Positions 12,042 to 25,600 of a DNA stretch of 64,000 nucleotides are shown here, piece by piece. This DNA is from Callipepla californica brunnescens. Its lineage: Eukaryota; Chordata; Aves; Galliformes; Odontophoridae. Position 1 is the first letter of the stretch, and each line of letters begins with the position of its first letter. The notes beneath the pieces are model-generated. The model was not told the origin of the DNA, did no database searches, and saw nothing but the letters and a program-made list of their open reading frames with translations. The DNA is taken from positions 3,596,001 through 3,660,000 of the forward strand of contig JALIRH010000013.1 of NCBI GenBank assembly GCA_023055505.1, in the 5' to 3' direction. Position numbers and translations under genes: made by a program.

Positions 12042-15000
12042 TATCAGTTATTGTTATGCATTTCTTGCATGTTTTTGTACTACACTGAGTTACTCTGCGT
12101 GTGCTATGTTTGATGCCAGTGGATATTACCATCGGTAAAGTCTGTGCAGAGGTTTGAATGCTAGGCATAGGTTGTTACACCTGCAGCCTTCGAACAGATC
12201 TGTTCATGTCAGTATTTGCAGTTCAGTGTCTCCCTGAAGCTCTGTGTGTTTCTGCTGTGTGAGGTGGGAGAATGTCCCAAATGGTGTTTCTTAGCCATGC
12301 TGTTGTTGCCATCACACGAACTCAGGTATTTAAGGCATGTTTTGAGTTTGGAGCAGAGAGCCTTTATTCCATTCCATGAAATACATCCTTTAATCTTCCT
12401 TTTCTGTGGGACCGTTGTCAAAACAAGGGGTCACAGCTTGGGACTTCAGCCCTTAATATGACTTAATAAAAGCCATCTGATTGCTTCTTGGCTTTCTTGT
12501 CAGTGGGGTGATGAAGGTAGCTTGTCCCGCATTACTCACTCTAATCTGACACCCCATATATTGACTGTTATCGGAACACAAAGGAAAAGAAAATCCTTTA
12601 TAGATGCCTCTTTGGGAGCCTTCAGAAATAAGATTTCAACAGTGCTGAGTTTTTTATGACAACATAATTAGAGCTTCCACCAGATTGTAAAAACTCAATT
12701 TGTTGAAAACCGTGTAAGCTGATTTAGGGTCAAATCACTGAGTTCTTATTCATGCTTTCTGCTGATTTCCCACTGATCTCAGTGACATAACTCAAATTCC
12801 CTCTTTGTTTTCTTGCAGACTGTCCCTATGCTTTTTTTTACTTGTTATTCCGGGAAGCAGTCTGCCTTTTCACAAGCTGTATTTCAGAGACCTATGTTGA
12901 AAAGATGTTGCTATTGCAGTTAACAAAGCAAAATAGGCTCTTCTGTGCCTGTGATGCTGACTTTAACATCCACTTGATGCTATAAAGATATGAAGGTTAG
13001 CTCAAACCCTGATAATCTCTTGTAATGTACCCTTGTGTCAACAAAGCCACAGGTGCGACCAGGGAGATAAGATGATAATTTTGAGTCTATTATGTGTTCT
13101 CCCTTCTTCTTCTCACAGTAATGCTTTTAAAAGTTCAAATCTCTAGTAAATAGAATGGTGAATGTGTTTTCTTTCCATTTTCCTTTCTAAAATGATATCT
13201 TGGGGTTATTTTTTCAGCTAAAACTGATCAAATTGGCAGAATTTACAGTTACAAGGATGTGTTTTCTGCCGGTTTGATCTCACTGCAGGATTGCATCTGA
13301 GAGCCAGGCTGTGTTCAGTGTGATCTGGAGGACCACCTGCAGAGCCCCACCATTGCACAAATTCTGTGGGGATCATTTCAGTGAACTGCACTGCGCTTTT
13401 GTGGGGGATTATTACTGTCTACACCAGATGCAGAGATGCAGAAACAGGTTGTTATTCTGCAATCTTGTTTCTAGGTCAAAAAACACTGGTAGACTCCAGT
13501 GCTGCTCCCTGAATTATATATCTGAACTACTCAGAAGAGGAAGAAGCATTAAAACTTTATTTTCAAGCATCATAGGGATCGGATAAGATTCCGAGCTCAT
13601 TCAGAAGGGGCATCATTGATTAAGAACTTGTTGGGATTTCCTAGAAATCATTTTGTTGGCCTCAGTAGTGTTTGAGGAGACTCACCTCGCAGGCTTACTA
13701 TTGTATTACAGTGTTCCTTTGAGACAGCACCTGTTCCCATGAGTCCCTGTGTGCTAGATGCTGTGCAAACATGGACTCAGCAGCACTTCCACATGGCACA
13801 GTTTATAATCCTCAGAATAGAAGATAATCAAATAGTAGAAGAAAGGAAACATTGCCGTCTTCCCTAAGGAAGAGAGTTGGGGGACAAAATTGCAACTGAG
13901 TTAAGATCTTATAGGCAACCAGCAGAGCACCAAGAAGTGACCTGTGGGTTTTTTTATTTATTTATAGGGCAGAGCCCATGGTGCACAGCAGTCTTCCTGC
14001 TGGAAACCACTAGCAAAGTCTTAGGAGTGTCAGAGCTAATCACACTGTGCTCCTCCAGCCCTTCACTGGTGGGAGAGTTTCCAGACTGACAGATGTAGAA
14101 CAAGACACATCTGACATGCAGATGTCAAATTTCTGTGCTGCCCATTCAGGGAGATTTTCTGAGCTCATTCTGCCCTCTCAGAGCTCCTACGTGGAGGGCG
14201 TAGGAAATCCTCTGCGCAGAGAAAGGTGGCTCACAAATCTCAAGATCCCTCTTCTTGTGTCACGTCATTTGAGCTCTCAGTTGATGTTTTGCAACAGACG
14301 AGGAGACCATGATCATTTTCTTCTAAAAGAGGCCACAAAGCCATATTGCTGTATATGAGATAATTTCTTAACACAAACTGTGTTTTCATTGCCTGGAAGT
14401 TCATGGCTTTCCAGATCTTGATATTGTAGGGAACAGAGCATTGAGATGACAAATAGCTTGTAAGCTTTTAACAAGACAGGTAATATTTTATATCAGAACA
14501 GCTGTAGTATCTACTCAGAATGTTCCTTTCCAGTAAATCGCTCTTATCCCTCATTTGAAACAGAACTGGATTCAGCACTCTTTTTTTAGGGGTTTTTCAG
14601 ATCTAGATGCTGCAGCTTATTGAAAAATACTGAATTTGATCCTGTAAGGTGCTGAGCCCCCTCAGAAAGCACTGAGAAGTCATTGTAAACAAGCACTGTT
14701 CGTTGTGTCCTGGCACACAGCAGTGCTCTCCAACTGCTTTCTGCACTTTCCAGCATGATCTGCTCTTCAGTTTTCCCATTCCCTCTCTGGCATTCCTGCT
14801 TCTCATTTAGAGAAGTCTCACCAGAAAGGGTGTAGATAGTTTTGGTTTTTATTTTGCGCGTGTGTGTGTTTAAAAAGAAACAGAAATGCTGTAAGAACAA
14901 GGTATCGTTGGCATGAACTGTTTGTTGTGCTTTCCTCTTCCTCACTCCCTTTGCACACTCCTGTCCACTCTCCTGGAGCCCCATTCTGTGCTGATTCCCA

Positions 15001-15303
15001 AATGTAAATAAATCAGTGTAACACAGGGCATGTGCTCCCTGTGCTCAGCTGTAGGCAAGATGACTCTACGGCTGATAAGATGCTTTTCTGCTGCAGCAGC
15101 AACCATGTTAGGGGCAAATTCCCCCCATTACTCCTGGACATCCATCCTGTTTGGAAGCTGTCAAGTAACATATCAAATCCAAATTTTTTAATTCACTGTT
15201 TTTGAAACCAAATGTTTTAGGCCTTTTAGTTTGAAGCAGAATGTATTGATAAAGGGATAAAGAAAGCAAGCTCAAGACTGTTCTCGAGGTTATTGGTTTC
15301 TTT

Positions 15304-15326
15304 TGTTGTTGTTGTTGTTGTTGTTA
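15304..15326 (+). repeat. (GTT)n microsatellite
   Basis: About seven uninterrupted GTT triplets, followed by a short ATT run. Confidence 0.9.
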
Positions 15327-16593
15327 TTATTTTCTTCTGTTGGAAGTATGGGAGCGGGAGGAACTCTCCAGCTTCATCTAAGCAACACAAGGTCACTTAG
15401 ATCAACATAAACGTACATTCTCTCTTGCCACCGTGGGAGATGTAATCTATTTGTTTTAATGGGCAGTGAGCAAGGGCCGCCCTCAGAGTTCTGTTACTGC
15501 TGTTCTGCTCCGGTGCATGCCCTGAGGCATGGGTCACACTTGCATGTGGTGACAAAAATTCCAATGTTTTAGGCAGGACTAAATGATAAGAGCTTTATTA
15601 ACAAAACTCAGTGAAAAAAAGTAAGTGTGCTTGAAGGAGAATAGCCACCCAGCTCTCTCTCAGATGAAGATGGCGTTGTAAATTACAGAACTGAGCTACA
15701 GCAATTTTGACGTAATTCTCAGCGCTGCTGGAAGCTTTGCACATGATTTTTGGGTCTCTGGCTTGGCATGCCCTGTGTCTCTGCTCCTGCTTTGAAATGG
15801 GATAATGATATTGCCTTCCTCTACCCTTTGACCACTGCAATTATGGGGTTGGAGGCCGGTAGCAGGTTGTGTTTCTACAGCACTTAACGGATGCTTGGTG
15901 CTGCATAAAACATCAAGCTACTTTATATCAATAGCTTACAGAGTGGATGAGGGAGCAAACTGTCAAATGTTTTCCGAATAACTCATTAATTTGAAATGTT
16001 TAAGAGTAGTCTGACTTTTAAAATTCATTCCTACTGATAAATGAGTTCTTTACAGAATGTCAGTTTTGTGAACCAACTGCGTAAGATTTCTAGAAATCTG
16101 TTTATGGTAATATGTTGTATTTTAATCCGTGTCATAACCTCATAAAACACATCATCCAAATTTGCTCTGTTAACTGAGTTTTTCAATTAAATTGCAATCT
16201 TTTCCTTTAAGAAAACACTTTACATGATGTTGTCATGACAACAGCATTTGCTCTAAGTTTGAGATGCTGACATTTCCCCCAGAAATGCACCCACTGCTCA
16301 TCCCTCCCTTCTTGGTCAGCTCTGATGGTCTCTGCAGGTGAATGTAAATCTACAGCAGAGCTGGGGCAGGAGGAGACTGAGTGCTGTATTTTTCTGTTTG
16401 TGAGTCTGTGTAAGTGGGTAATCATTTCACAGCTTGGGGATACTATTGTATCAACATCCGTAACATAATTCAAGAGAAGCAGGACTACAAGGACAATTTC
16501 TATATCACCAAAAGACATCTAAACTGTCTCTCAACCAAATATTTTTGCTGGAACTCACCTTCGGGCAATCCTGGGTCTCTTCCAAATGATTCT

Positions 16594-16638
16594 AGGAGAA
16601 AGAAGAGGGGAAAAAAAGAAGGGAAAAAAAGGGAAAAA
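16594..16638 (+). repeat. Purine-only tract (polypyrimidine on minus strand)
   Basis: 45 nt of uninterrupted purine made of A-runs and GGG/GGGG blocks. On the minus strand it is a long C/T tract that ends directly in a TAG acceptor-like sequence next to a 33-nt open stretch (see findings). Confidence 0.85.
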
Positions 16639-19600
16639 CAGCCTACGATGAAAGTATAGGAGACCTAGAATCCTAGAATGAGCTGTGAAGACAAGTAAAT
16701 TCTATTCTGTCTCATTATCCTCTGGAGATGATCATGTAATTGAATACATGAGTATGAGTGCTGCAGTCCTCGGGGTGTTCAGATGTGATTCACGTATTTT
16801 CTCCTCCCCAAAGAGAGCAGGTGATGTCGAGTTCTAATTGTAACAACTCCTAGAGATTTGTTTTACACTCAGAGTAAACAGAGGGCCTAGTAAGTCACAC
16901 ATGGAGTTGTCATCAACAGCAATGTTTATTAAAACACCCATTTCGTGCAGCTTCACTGCTTGTCATGAAGGTGTAAGACCTGAATGTGACCTGTTGGTGC
17001 AAGACTACAGACACTGCTTCCCTCTACTTGTGTTAACGAGCATGCCAACTTGTCTCTATCTTCTTTTCATCCTGTGTGCTAAATGTATGTACCTTACTAT
17101 ACAGAACACTCTAAAACCATTTTTTGACACTCGTATATTCTTCTGAATGTATGGAATGATGTTTGAAGTGGGTTTCTGATCTGGGATGGCCATCAGAAAC
17201 AGCTGGGAGAATAGGGAGCAAAGTTAAAAAAACCAGTATGGCTGGTGAGGCTTCATATGTGTAAGTGCTAATACTGGAATATGTCTCATTTTTTAAACCT
17301 CTGAGGATATCAATGAACTTTGTGGAGCTGATACAGTTCTGCATGTCAGTTAGAGCAGATCACATCTTCCGCCTGTAGGGTCTTTTATTGTCTTCTGAAA
17401 CATCTGGAACCAGCATCTGCAAGGATAGTGGGTGATAACGTGCTGTGAACATGGTCCATGTTGGCTATTGCTTGTTTGTCTGCAGACTGCTGTATATAGA
17501 AGAGTTCAATGGATGGCACAAGCATAAAATAATTGATGTGGCTTAGGGGAGAAACTGAAGATGCAAAGTGAAAGAGTAAACGAAGGGCTGATTCAGCCCC
17601 TTGACAACTTTCCTTGATTCAGCAGCTTGTGAATTGGTTAATTGGTATTGATCTCATTAGTTAAACGAGAATACTGCTCTATATGCAGGATATAGGCAAG
17701 GTTAGAACTTCCTTGCAAAACTTCATATGGTCCATAAATCTGTGAGCAGGAAATAGAAAAAAACTGGAATTTGTGCCCTAGTGCTGAAGGAAATCTCGAG
17801 CATCTGATGGAAAGGAGCACTGGAGTCGTTTCACAGTTAGGGATGAGCAAGGTTGGCAACTGCAGATTCAGAATTTTCTCATAATCACACGCAGCATGTT
17901 CAGCACCTCCTCTGTTGTAGATGAGATATGACCTCTACGTTTGATTTGTATTAGCTAGTGATTATTCTCTGCTTTTCACCAGAGAAAACTTCTGATGAAC
18001 ATTTTATTAAACAGGATGTAGGTCTCTGAAAAGTTTTGATCCCAACTAATTGACTTTTTTTTTAATAGGAAAAGCTTAATTAAAAAACCCTCAACTAGCT
18101 GCAGTTATAAGCCCTTTAACTTTGTTGCATATGTGGCTCTTTCTACCTCTTTGCATAAGGCTTTCCACACCAACGCTGTATCAAAATGATGACCGGGGTG
18201 TGTGTGTATGCTTGAAAGTGAAGATAGATTAGCTAAACTAATGAGCGTAGATGAGCTTAATTAAAATTAATAGTGAATTTAGAAATGAGAAAATAATTAT
18301 GGCATCAAGTAAAACAGCAAGAGGAATAAACTGCAGCAGATTATGAAGCTGCCCTGGGAAGTTGACAGAAGCCTGCTCGCCTTTGGCTTGCAAAATGAAA
18401 GAATCCAGGCAACCATATCACCCTCTAACGATGCCAAGCATCAGAGAGTTTGGTTACTGAAGAACTGATGCTTGTGACAGTGAATGAAATCCCACCTTAT
18501 TCCAGTCCCCTCTGCACATCTGTTTAGACAGAAGGCAGTGCAGTACTAACTTACGTTCTCCAGCATGCAGTGACTTTTCTTGTTTAGGTCTGAATCTAAT
18601 CCTAGATGCCCAGTTAGGGTAACCCCTACAGAAAATGCAAAACAGTATGTTTTCCCCATGAACTTCTTTTCACAGCAAGACTGAAGGAAATCCCAAGAAG
18701 TCAGCTTGGGAACAGCATCCCTCGAGTGCTGCACCCTGCTGGAAAGCTTTGGGTTATTGTTTGTGTGCTCAGGTTTCTGCTTCAGCTAGAACGTTCAGAC
18801 TTCCCTCAAGTTTTCAGCCTCTAGCTGATAATATATCAACAGTGTGCCAATAAATAGGACTCCTCTAAAAGGCAAGTTTTATCGTCCTTTCTCTCCAATT
18901 CCGATCATTAGTCTGGTTATGACAGGTCGCTCCTTTGAAGCATTGCCAGCGACAAGCATTTAGCTGAGGTGCTTATGTCAAGATTCAAGCTGTTAAAAGT
19001 CACTGTCAATCACCAAAAGGTGAGTCTTGCTCCTTCTGCTTATCTCCTTTTACGCCTGGTTTCTTCAGAACCATAACTCTATCCCTAAAAGTATGTTCCA
19101 TCACATTTTTCATAAACACAGAAGTTTGTGTGCGTGGCTGTGGGAAGCAGTTTAAAAGCTTCCTCTAAGGTATTTTAAGAGCCGAGTTATTTCAGATTCT
19201 CTCTGTTTCAGTTTTTGGTTCAGAGAATCCTCCTTGATAATTTGTAAAAGGAATCACCATTCTTCAGCAGGCTGAGCCATGCCAGGCGAGCTGTGCTGCA
19301 CACAGCTCGTGCACAGCGTGGGAATCTCCATTCACAGGAAACCTTTTTTTCCACCTTCTCCAAACTCTCAAAAGTTGTTTGGTTTTTTTTCCTCTGCACT
19401 GAAATTCTGTAGCAATGGGGCTGTAGCTTTTCCTGGAAGAAATTCACTGCCATGCATTCCTGATTTGTTCGGCTGGAGGGGATTTATGTGCACTGTTTCA
19501 GTGTTGCTCCATTCGTAATAGTTAAGAGTAACCTCAATGGTTGTTTGTTTGTTTTTTCTAGTGGGCAAATTTGTTGTCATGTTCACCTTCTCTGTCAGTC

Positions 19601-22600
19601 AGCTCATTTATTTCCATTTCTATCTTTTGAAAGAAACCAAGCTCTGCTTCGTATGAATTAAGTGAGCCAATAGATCTAACTAATGCCTTATTGGAATACG
19701 GTTTGTGGTGGCTCCAGATCTTCTCTCTTTGCAGCCGGTGATGTAGTAGAAGGGAGTGAAAAATGTCTGTCTGCCCCTTCCAGAAATCATATTTGTTGAG
19801 CTGGAACCAGTGGTGTGATATCGCATTGAAATTAAAGCTAAAAAAAAACAACAAAAAACACCTAAGGAATTCCTTTTGAATAGTGCTAGCTGTATGTATT
19901 GGACCGGTCCCAGCTCGTGTACTATCACTGCCTCAGATAGCATCTGAGGAAAAGTTATGCTTCACCAGAGGCATCACAAAAGTCGTTAATTTTATGCTAT
20001 AGTCCTTTTCTCATTTTAGTTTAATACTTAATTTCATTATCCAGTAGTTCAGATGGTCACTTTATTTTCATTAGTGGCTAGATGTAGGTATCTGGCTCCT
20101 TTTCAGACTGTTTCAAGGGATATTTGCAGATAAAATCCTCATGCACAGCACCACAAACTGGAGCTTATTTCAGTCCCTTCAACGTTTTATAGTGCTGTAA
20201 ATTTCCTGATTACAACATTAATCCCATATTGAAAGATGGGAATGGTGATAATCTCCTGCTGGGGCGTAGCATCCTCAATCCAGGTAATGTGAGAGTCACC
20301 CTGTAGGTAGAAGAAAACACATCTTCATGCCAATCAGTCTCATGGCCCTCAATCACTCCCTCCTCATTTAGTGAGGAGCGTGTCAACATTGGGAATGTGA
20401 AGCACTGTGTTCTGCAGTGCTCTGCAGTGAGCAGCCATTGCCCTCTGTGCTAGTGGGAGGTTGGCTGGGCTTCAGCAATGCAGTGGGAAAGCACCCGTGG
20501 CTTCCAGAGCCCATCAGCCAACCCACAAAGCAAGGCCCCTGCGACAGGGCTTGTGTCTCTGCCGTTATCAAAGGCCTTGGAAAAACAGGTCTAATGCCAT
20601 GGAGAACATTACTTCTGCAGCACTGTTTAATAGTATATGAATCAACCTCCCAGCCAAACTCAAGCTCTGAAGTCTTTGAAGTTTTCCCATCATCACTTTT
20701 AGTTGAGTTCCTCACTACTTGGAAATAAAAGGTAATGCTAACAGAAAATTGCTGAAATTTAAATTGCTCGTACACCCACAGAAATGCAGTGGGTTTGGAA
20801 GTCGAGTGATGCACAAAGGGAAGGAATTCACAGTGCGTTTTTCATAAACACTTTGAATGGTGAAGCTAACACATGGCTTGTGATAAGGACTGAATTTAAT
20901 ATTTTGTGACCGAGGCAGGACATGATAGGAAATTTTGCTTTCTGCGAAGAGCTACATACATCTAAGGGAGAGCATAAATAAGGACCTGGAGAGCTGGTTG
21001 AAAGAACCTTAAGGAAGAAAGCTGGCATCTGAATCACGTTGGGGTTTTACAAAGACTGATCTATTTTGTTGATCACAGCACATCTGTAGAATTTGCTCTG
21101 AGCAGAAAAGAAAATGGAGGCCAGTGCCAAAAGCACAAAAATATGGTACTAGTCTGGGTTAATGAACAATCTGAAGATGCTAATTTTCCTTCCCATTCGT
21201 TTTGCTGCTGATTGATCTTTTGTGTAATTACTAGCAAAATTTTAAAATGCCAGAATTACTCTGATTTCAGTTCATTACGTGCATTTTCAAAAGCTGAAAT
21301 ACTGTTTGGGTTTTGTGTTTGTGCACGTGCTTTTAAACAAAATTTATTTAACTGAAAAGGGAATTTTGTTTTTCCAGAGATTAAAATATGATGAGATTAG
21401 AAATCTTGCATGCATACCCCCCCCTTTCTTCTTCAAGTCCTATTTGAGCCTTTGTGTAAACATAAATTTTCTTTGAAATAACAGATGTGTGGGACGCATG
21501 GTGAGCAAAACAGCAAAATAACATGATTGCTATTTAATCAAAGCATGAGGGTGTGAAGCTGCCTTCCTGTTGTTAGCAAGTACTGCTGTGTGTCTTGGAA
21601 AATTGGGGACTGTTGCAACAACTGGTGGAGTTTTTGTGTATCACATTATGTGAAATGTGACTATATTCCATCTATTGAAAATAAATATTTATGACTAAAA
21701 GTAGACAAGAACCCAAATTATTTGCTCTCGATCATAATCAAAAGTGAATTAGATGCTGGAAGGCTCCTTTATCTTTGATGCAAACACTGTCTGATGGTCA
21801 GTGTGCTGCTGCCTATGGTTTACTGGGGAGCGTGCTTCTGACAAGTATATGGTTTCCCTGCTGAGTTTCTTGTAAACTTATAAATCAAACCTCAGCTTCT
21901 GCTAACATATCATGATCCAGTGTGTGAGAACTTAGGCTTTTTTTTTCCTAATAATGCGGCTAACTCATTGTGTAGAGCCTAGGTGGCACAGCCCATTTCT
22001 GAGCACCTATCTGTAACTCAGGTGTATTGGGTTGTCTTACGTTCATAGTTCTTGTCTGAGTGCATCCTGCTCTCCCTATGAAGCATCTCTTTTGATACAG
22101 TTCTCAGAAAGTTGTTGAGCAGGTTGGATTTATCACGCTGCACTGTACAGCTTTTGGTTTATTTCTTATTTGTTGTTTTGCTTGAATTGGTTTCAGTCAT
22201 CGTCATAACACTCCATGGGTACAGCAGAGAAATCAGGGCTGTTGACCTGAAAGTATTCACATGAGTGAAATTGAACTGTTCATCTGCTTATTGTCAGCCA
22301 TGACTTGTTACAGCAACATGTGGAACCTCTTTCCTTGAATGTCGCTGTTCAGAACACGAAGCTGGTGAGGTTATCTCTGGTGTTCTCAGCTGTGCTTTCC
22401 CATGCAATATTTAATGGGCTTTAATGCTGCCCGGTTTCACTTTCTTCTAAAAGAACACAGCCGTGTAGATATGGGTGGTTTCAGCTGGCTGGCAGAACAA
22501 CTTGTTGGTAACGTGCTCCATCTGCTTTATGTTCTGCAGGATCCAGTAGCAGCTGATAGGAGGACTACCAAGGCAGCAGCCCAGATTTGCCTCGTGTCTT

Positions 22601-25600
22601 GTGTGTAGGCATTAAAAGAAAAGAAACAGGAGAAGGAGCATAACATTTCCTTTCAGTCTCCTCACGAGCGAGTAGGACACCATAGAGAACATACGAAAGA
22701 GTTTAACTTCAGTGTGACTGAAAACTTGAGAGATGGTTTTTCTAGGTAATCATTTACATTGTGCTTTATTGTTTATCTCCAGGATCAAAACCAAAATAGT
22801 CCATGCAGTTTTAGTTCTTCAACAAGCATTGAATGAAAACACATTTCAACTGTTTCTACAGCAGTCTGTCTTTTGCTGAGACACAAATGTGCCCTCTGAA
22901 CTACCCTGGATGTGAGCTGGGCTTTAGACCAGGCAAAGGTGGGATCTGTAACTTGAACAAACTGATCTAGGAAATTCCCAAAGTTAGGAATATGATAGAT
23001 TTAGTTTCAGATTTTGTTTCTCTTCTGTGGTTCAGAGATGAGGTAAGATTTTCTTTCATTCTTAATTTAGTTGTTATGAAGTGTAGTTGCAAAGCCTGGA
23101 GACTGGAATCTTGATACTCATGGGCATTGTGTTAGCAGCAGCAGCAGGCAAACATCCCAGCCATGCTGGGGGAGAATTGCAGTGAAAGCAGGGAGAAAAC
23201 ACTGCCTCCCTGATCAGATTCTCAGGTCTTCTGCTGGGCCTCTTTCCCAAGGCAGTTGCAAGGCAGAGATATTTCCTAGCTAGGTACCTGCTCTTGAAAA
23301 TGATCTGAAGCAGTGAAATCCCTTTACATACGCTGTTATTAAGGAGATCTTTGAATTGCCCCAGGTTGGGCAAAATTTGAACTGTCTTCCTTTCTCAAAG
23401 CAAAAGGCTTCTTGTCTTATTACCACTTCTGAGTCATTCAGGTGTTAAAATACTAAAAATCCAACAGTTTCCATAGTGACTGTTCTTATTTAATATTTTC
23501 CTTCTCCTGTCCTCTGTCTGCCTTTACAGTTGCTATTGCTGTATCATTTATTTTCTTCCAGCAATTGCACTAGACTGATGGTTAAAATAGCAAACTCTGG
23601 AGACCAATTTCTCCCTTCAGTATGTGCCCATGGCTGCTTTAATGTTAATAGAAATCATATTTGTGGAGGAGCTTCATCAGTTTGTAATTTACCCCCTTCA
23701 TGCCAGAAATCAGAAACTAGTTTGTTAGCATTACAGACATATCCTTCTGCTAACCTCAGCCCTGTCTGGTCTATGCAGTTCCTTGCCTCAAAATCTCATG
23801 CTTTCCAGGACTTGGCTTTTTTTTTATTTACAAAAACAACATACAATTCAACCTGCATTTTCTTTGTCTGTTTGTACAGTTGTTACCCTCAGAGCATTTC
23901 ACTTGCTGTGCTGACCGGGGTCCTGGCATTAGCAAATCCCAATAACTTTTTGCAGAAGATTTGCTCCTCGTGGGTGCATTCAGGAAGGCACCATTGGTTT
24001 GACAATAGTAATTATGCAACTGATTTCCATAGCCAATCTTTGTTAATGAATTCAGTACACAGTTTTAAGTGCTGCTATTAGAATGGTTTAAAACCTTGAC
24101 ATTGCGTGACTTCAAACTGTTAAAAATGGCAGCTTCCTTTGTTTGTAATGAAAGTCTCTTAAAATGAGGCTCAAAACAAGATGTGGCTTAAGAAAATGAC
24201 AGGGGAGATCTTTTCCTCGCTGTATGATATCGATGATATTGGATTCTGTAGGCGGAAAGCACAACCTTCAAGTTGCAGCTAAGCTACAGAGAAAAAAAGA
24301 GGCAGAAAAGTGCGTGTGTAAGCCCAGCTGAGACGCAGGGGACAACAGAAAACAGATGTCATGTTGATCCTTAGTGAAATCCAACCCTAGATTGGCTAAA
24401 ACCAGGATTCACCTACCAGCACGATTTATGTTGTGTCTGTGGTATTCACTGGCAGCGTGTCATGAGGCTTCAACAGAGGAAGGGGAGGAGGGGTGAGCAT
24501 CCCACTCCAGGTACAGATTTCTAAGCGTACGTAGTCCCTGCAAACAATGGTTTGAACACAGACACCCTCTCTGTAGCACAGCAGTGCTGGGAGCTTCCGT
24601 TCTTTCCTCGTGGCCTTTTGCTTGACACATACATGTGTACTGCCCTTTGTGAATATACACTTCTCCCTCTCAATCTGTTCTGTCGGCCCTCTCTATCCTA
24701 CCTACCCACTTGCATGAGGCAGGAATTGATATATTTTTAACTCTGCATCCGTGTGGGTGCGTGTGACTGGCAGGCTGCCAGTGTCTGTTGTTTCTGAACC
24801 CTTGTCTTCAATCATTTTGGAAGTAAGCCTTGTAGGGAGACGCTAAGCGGGGATGAAAAAGGATTTCAGCCTACCTGCTATGTGTGGCAGTAACTAATCA
24901 CTTAAAAGGAAAACGCGCAGATAAAGTTTGGCGCGGAGTGGAATAAAGCAGCACAACTCGATGTGTTCTTCTAACTCTCAACTGTGAAATACTTGTGTAT
25001 TTAAAAGCTAGAAGCTAAAAACTACAGCCAGATTTTGTGAGGCCAGATGACGTCCTGGCACCCAAGTTCTCTGGATCCATTTCTGTCCCATACAAATACT
25101 GCAGAAGTGAAATGACAGCTCTCCTGGAACGCAATAGGTTTAAGCCATATCATTGGCGTGGCATGTTAGCCTAGGCAGGGCAAAACACAATCACCTGAAC
25201 TTGCTTTCTGCCCGGTGAGACGTGCTGTGCCCCATTGTGAAGCAGGATTGGTGTGGGCATAGACACAGCAGTGTGACAGCAGCCCATTCACAAGCCACAG
25301 AAAGATGTCTCCCCAGGAAAGTTTGTTATCTAGATGAGATAAGATATAAAACATAAAGGAAATGGAAGATAGTATGGTATGATGTCTACCATGCAGATAG
25401 GAGTGACAGTGCCTTCACTACTCAGCACAATTCCTCGCTATCAGACCTGTTGTCCCATGTGAACATATTCTCATAGCAGTTGAAAGCAGCACTTGCAGTA
25501 AACTGCTATAGAATCTGTAACCCAGCTTAGCAGATATGAGGTTCCTCTGCTTATCTATGATTTAATGACCTACTTGTGGCTGTTGTTACTGCAGTTGCCT

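Larger units (their letters stand above)
9419..15300. other. Non-coding DNA with small repeats
   Basis: No gene recognised. Contains a 13-bp tandem duplication at 10492-10523 and a TAA microsatellite at 12024-12041. The longest open frame is 132 codons (14586-14984, minus), without recognisable features. Confidence 0.5.

Noticed and set aside
16668..16700. CTAGAATCCTAGAATGAGC, similar to a CR1 tail
   Set aside because: The adjacent TTGGAAGGGACCT block expected in CR1 is absent.
23530..24081. 183-codon open frame on the plus strand
   Set aside because: Composition follows the local DNA, with a T8 run inside. No motif or splice context, and no related sequence seen.
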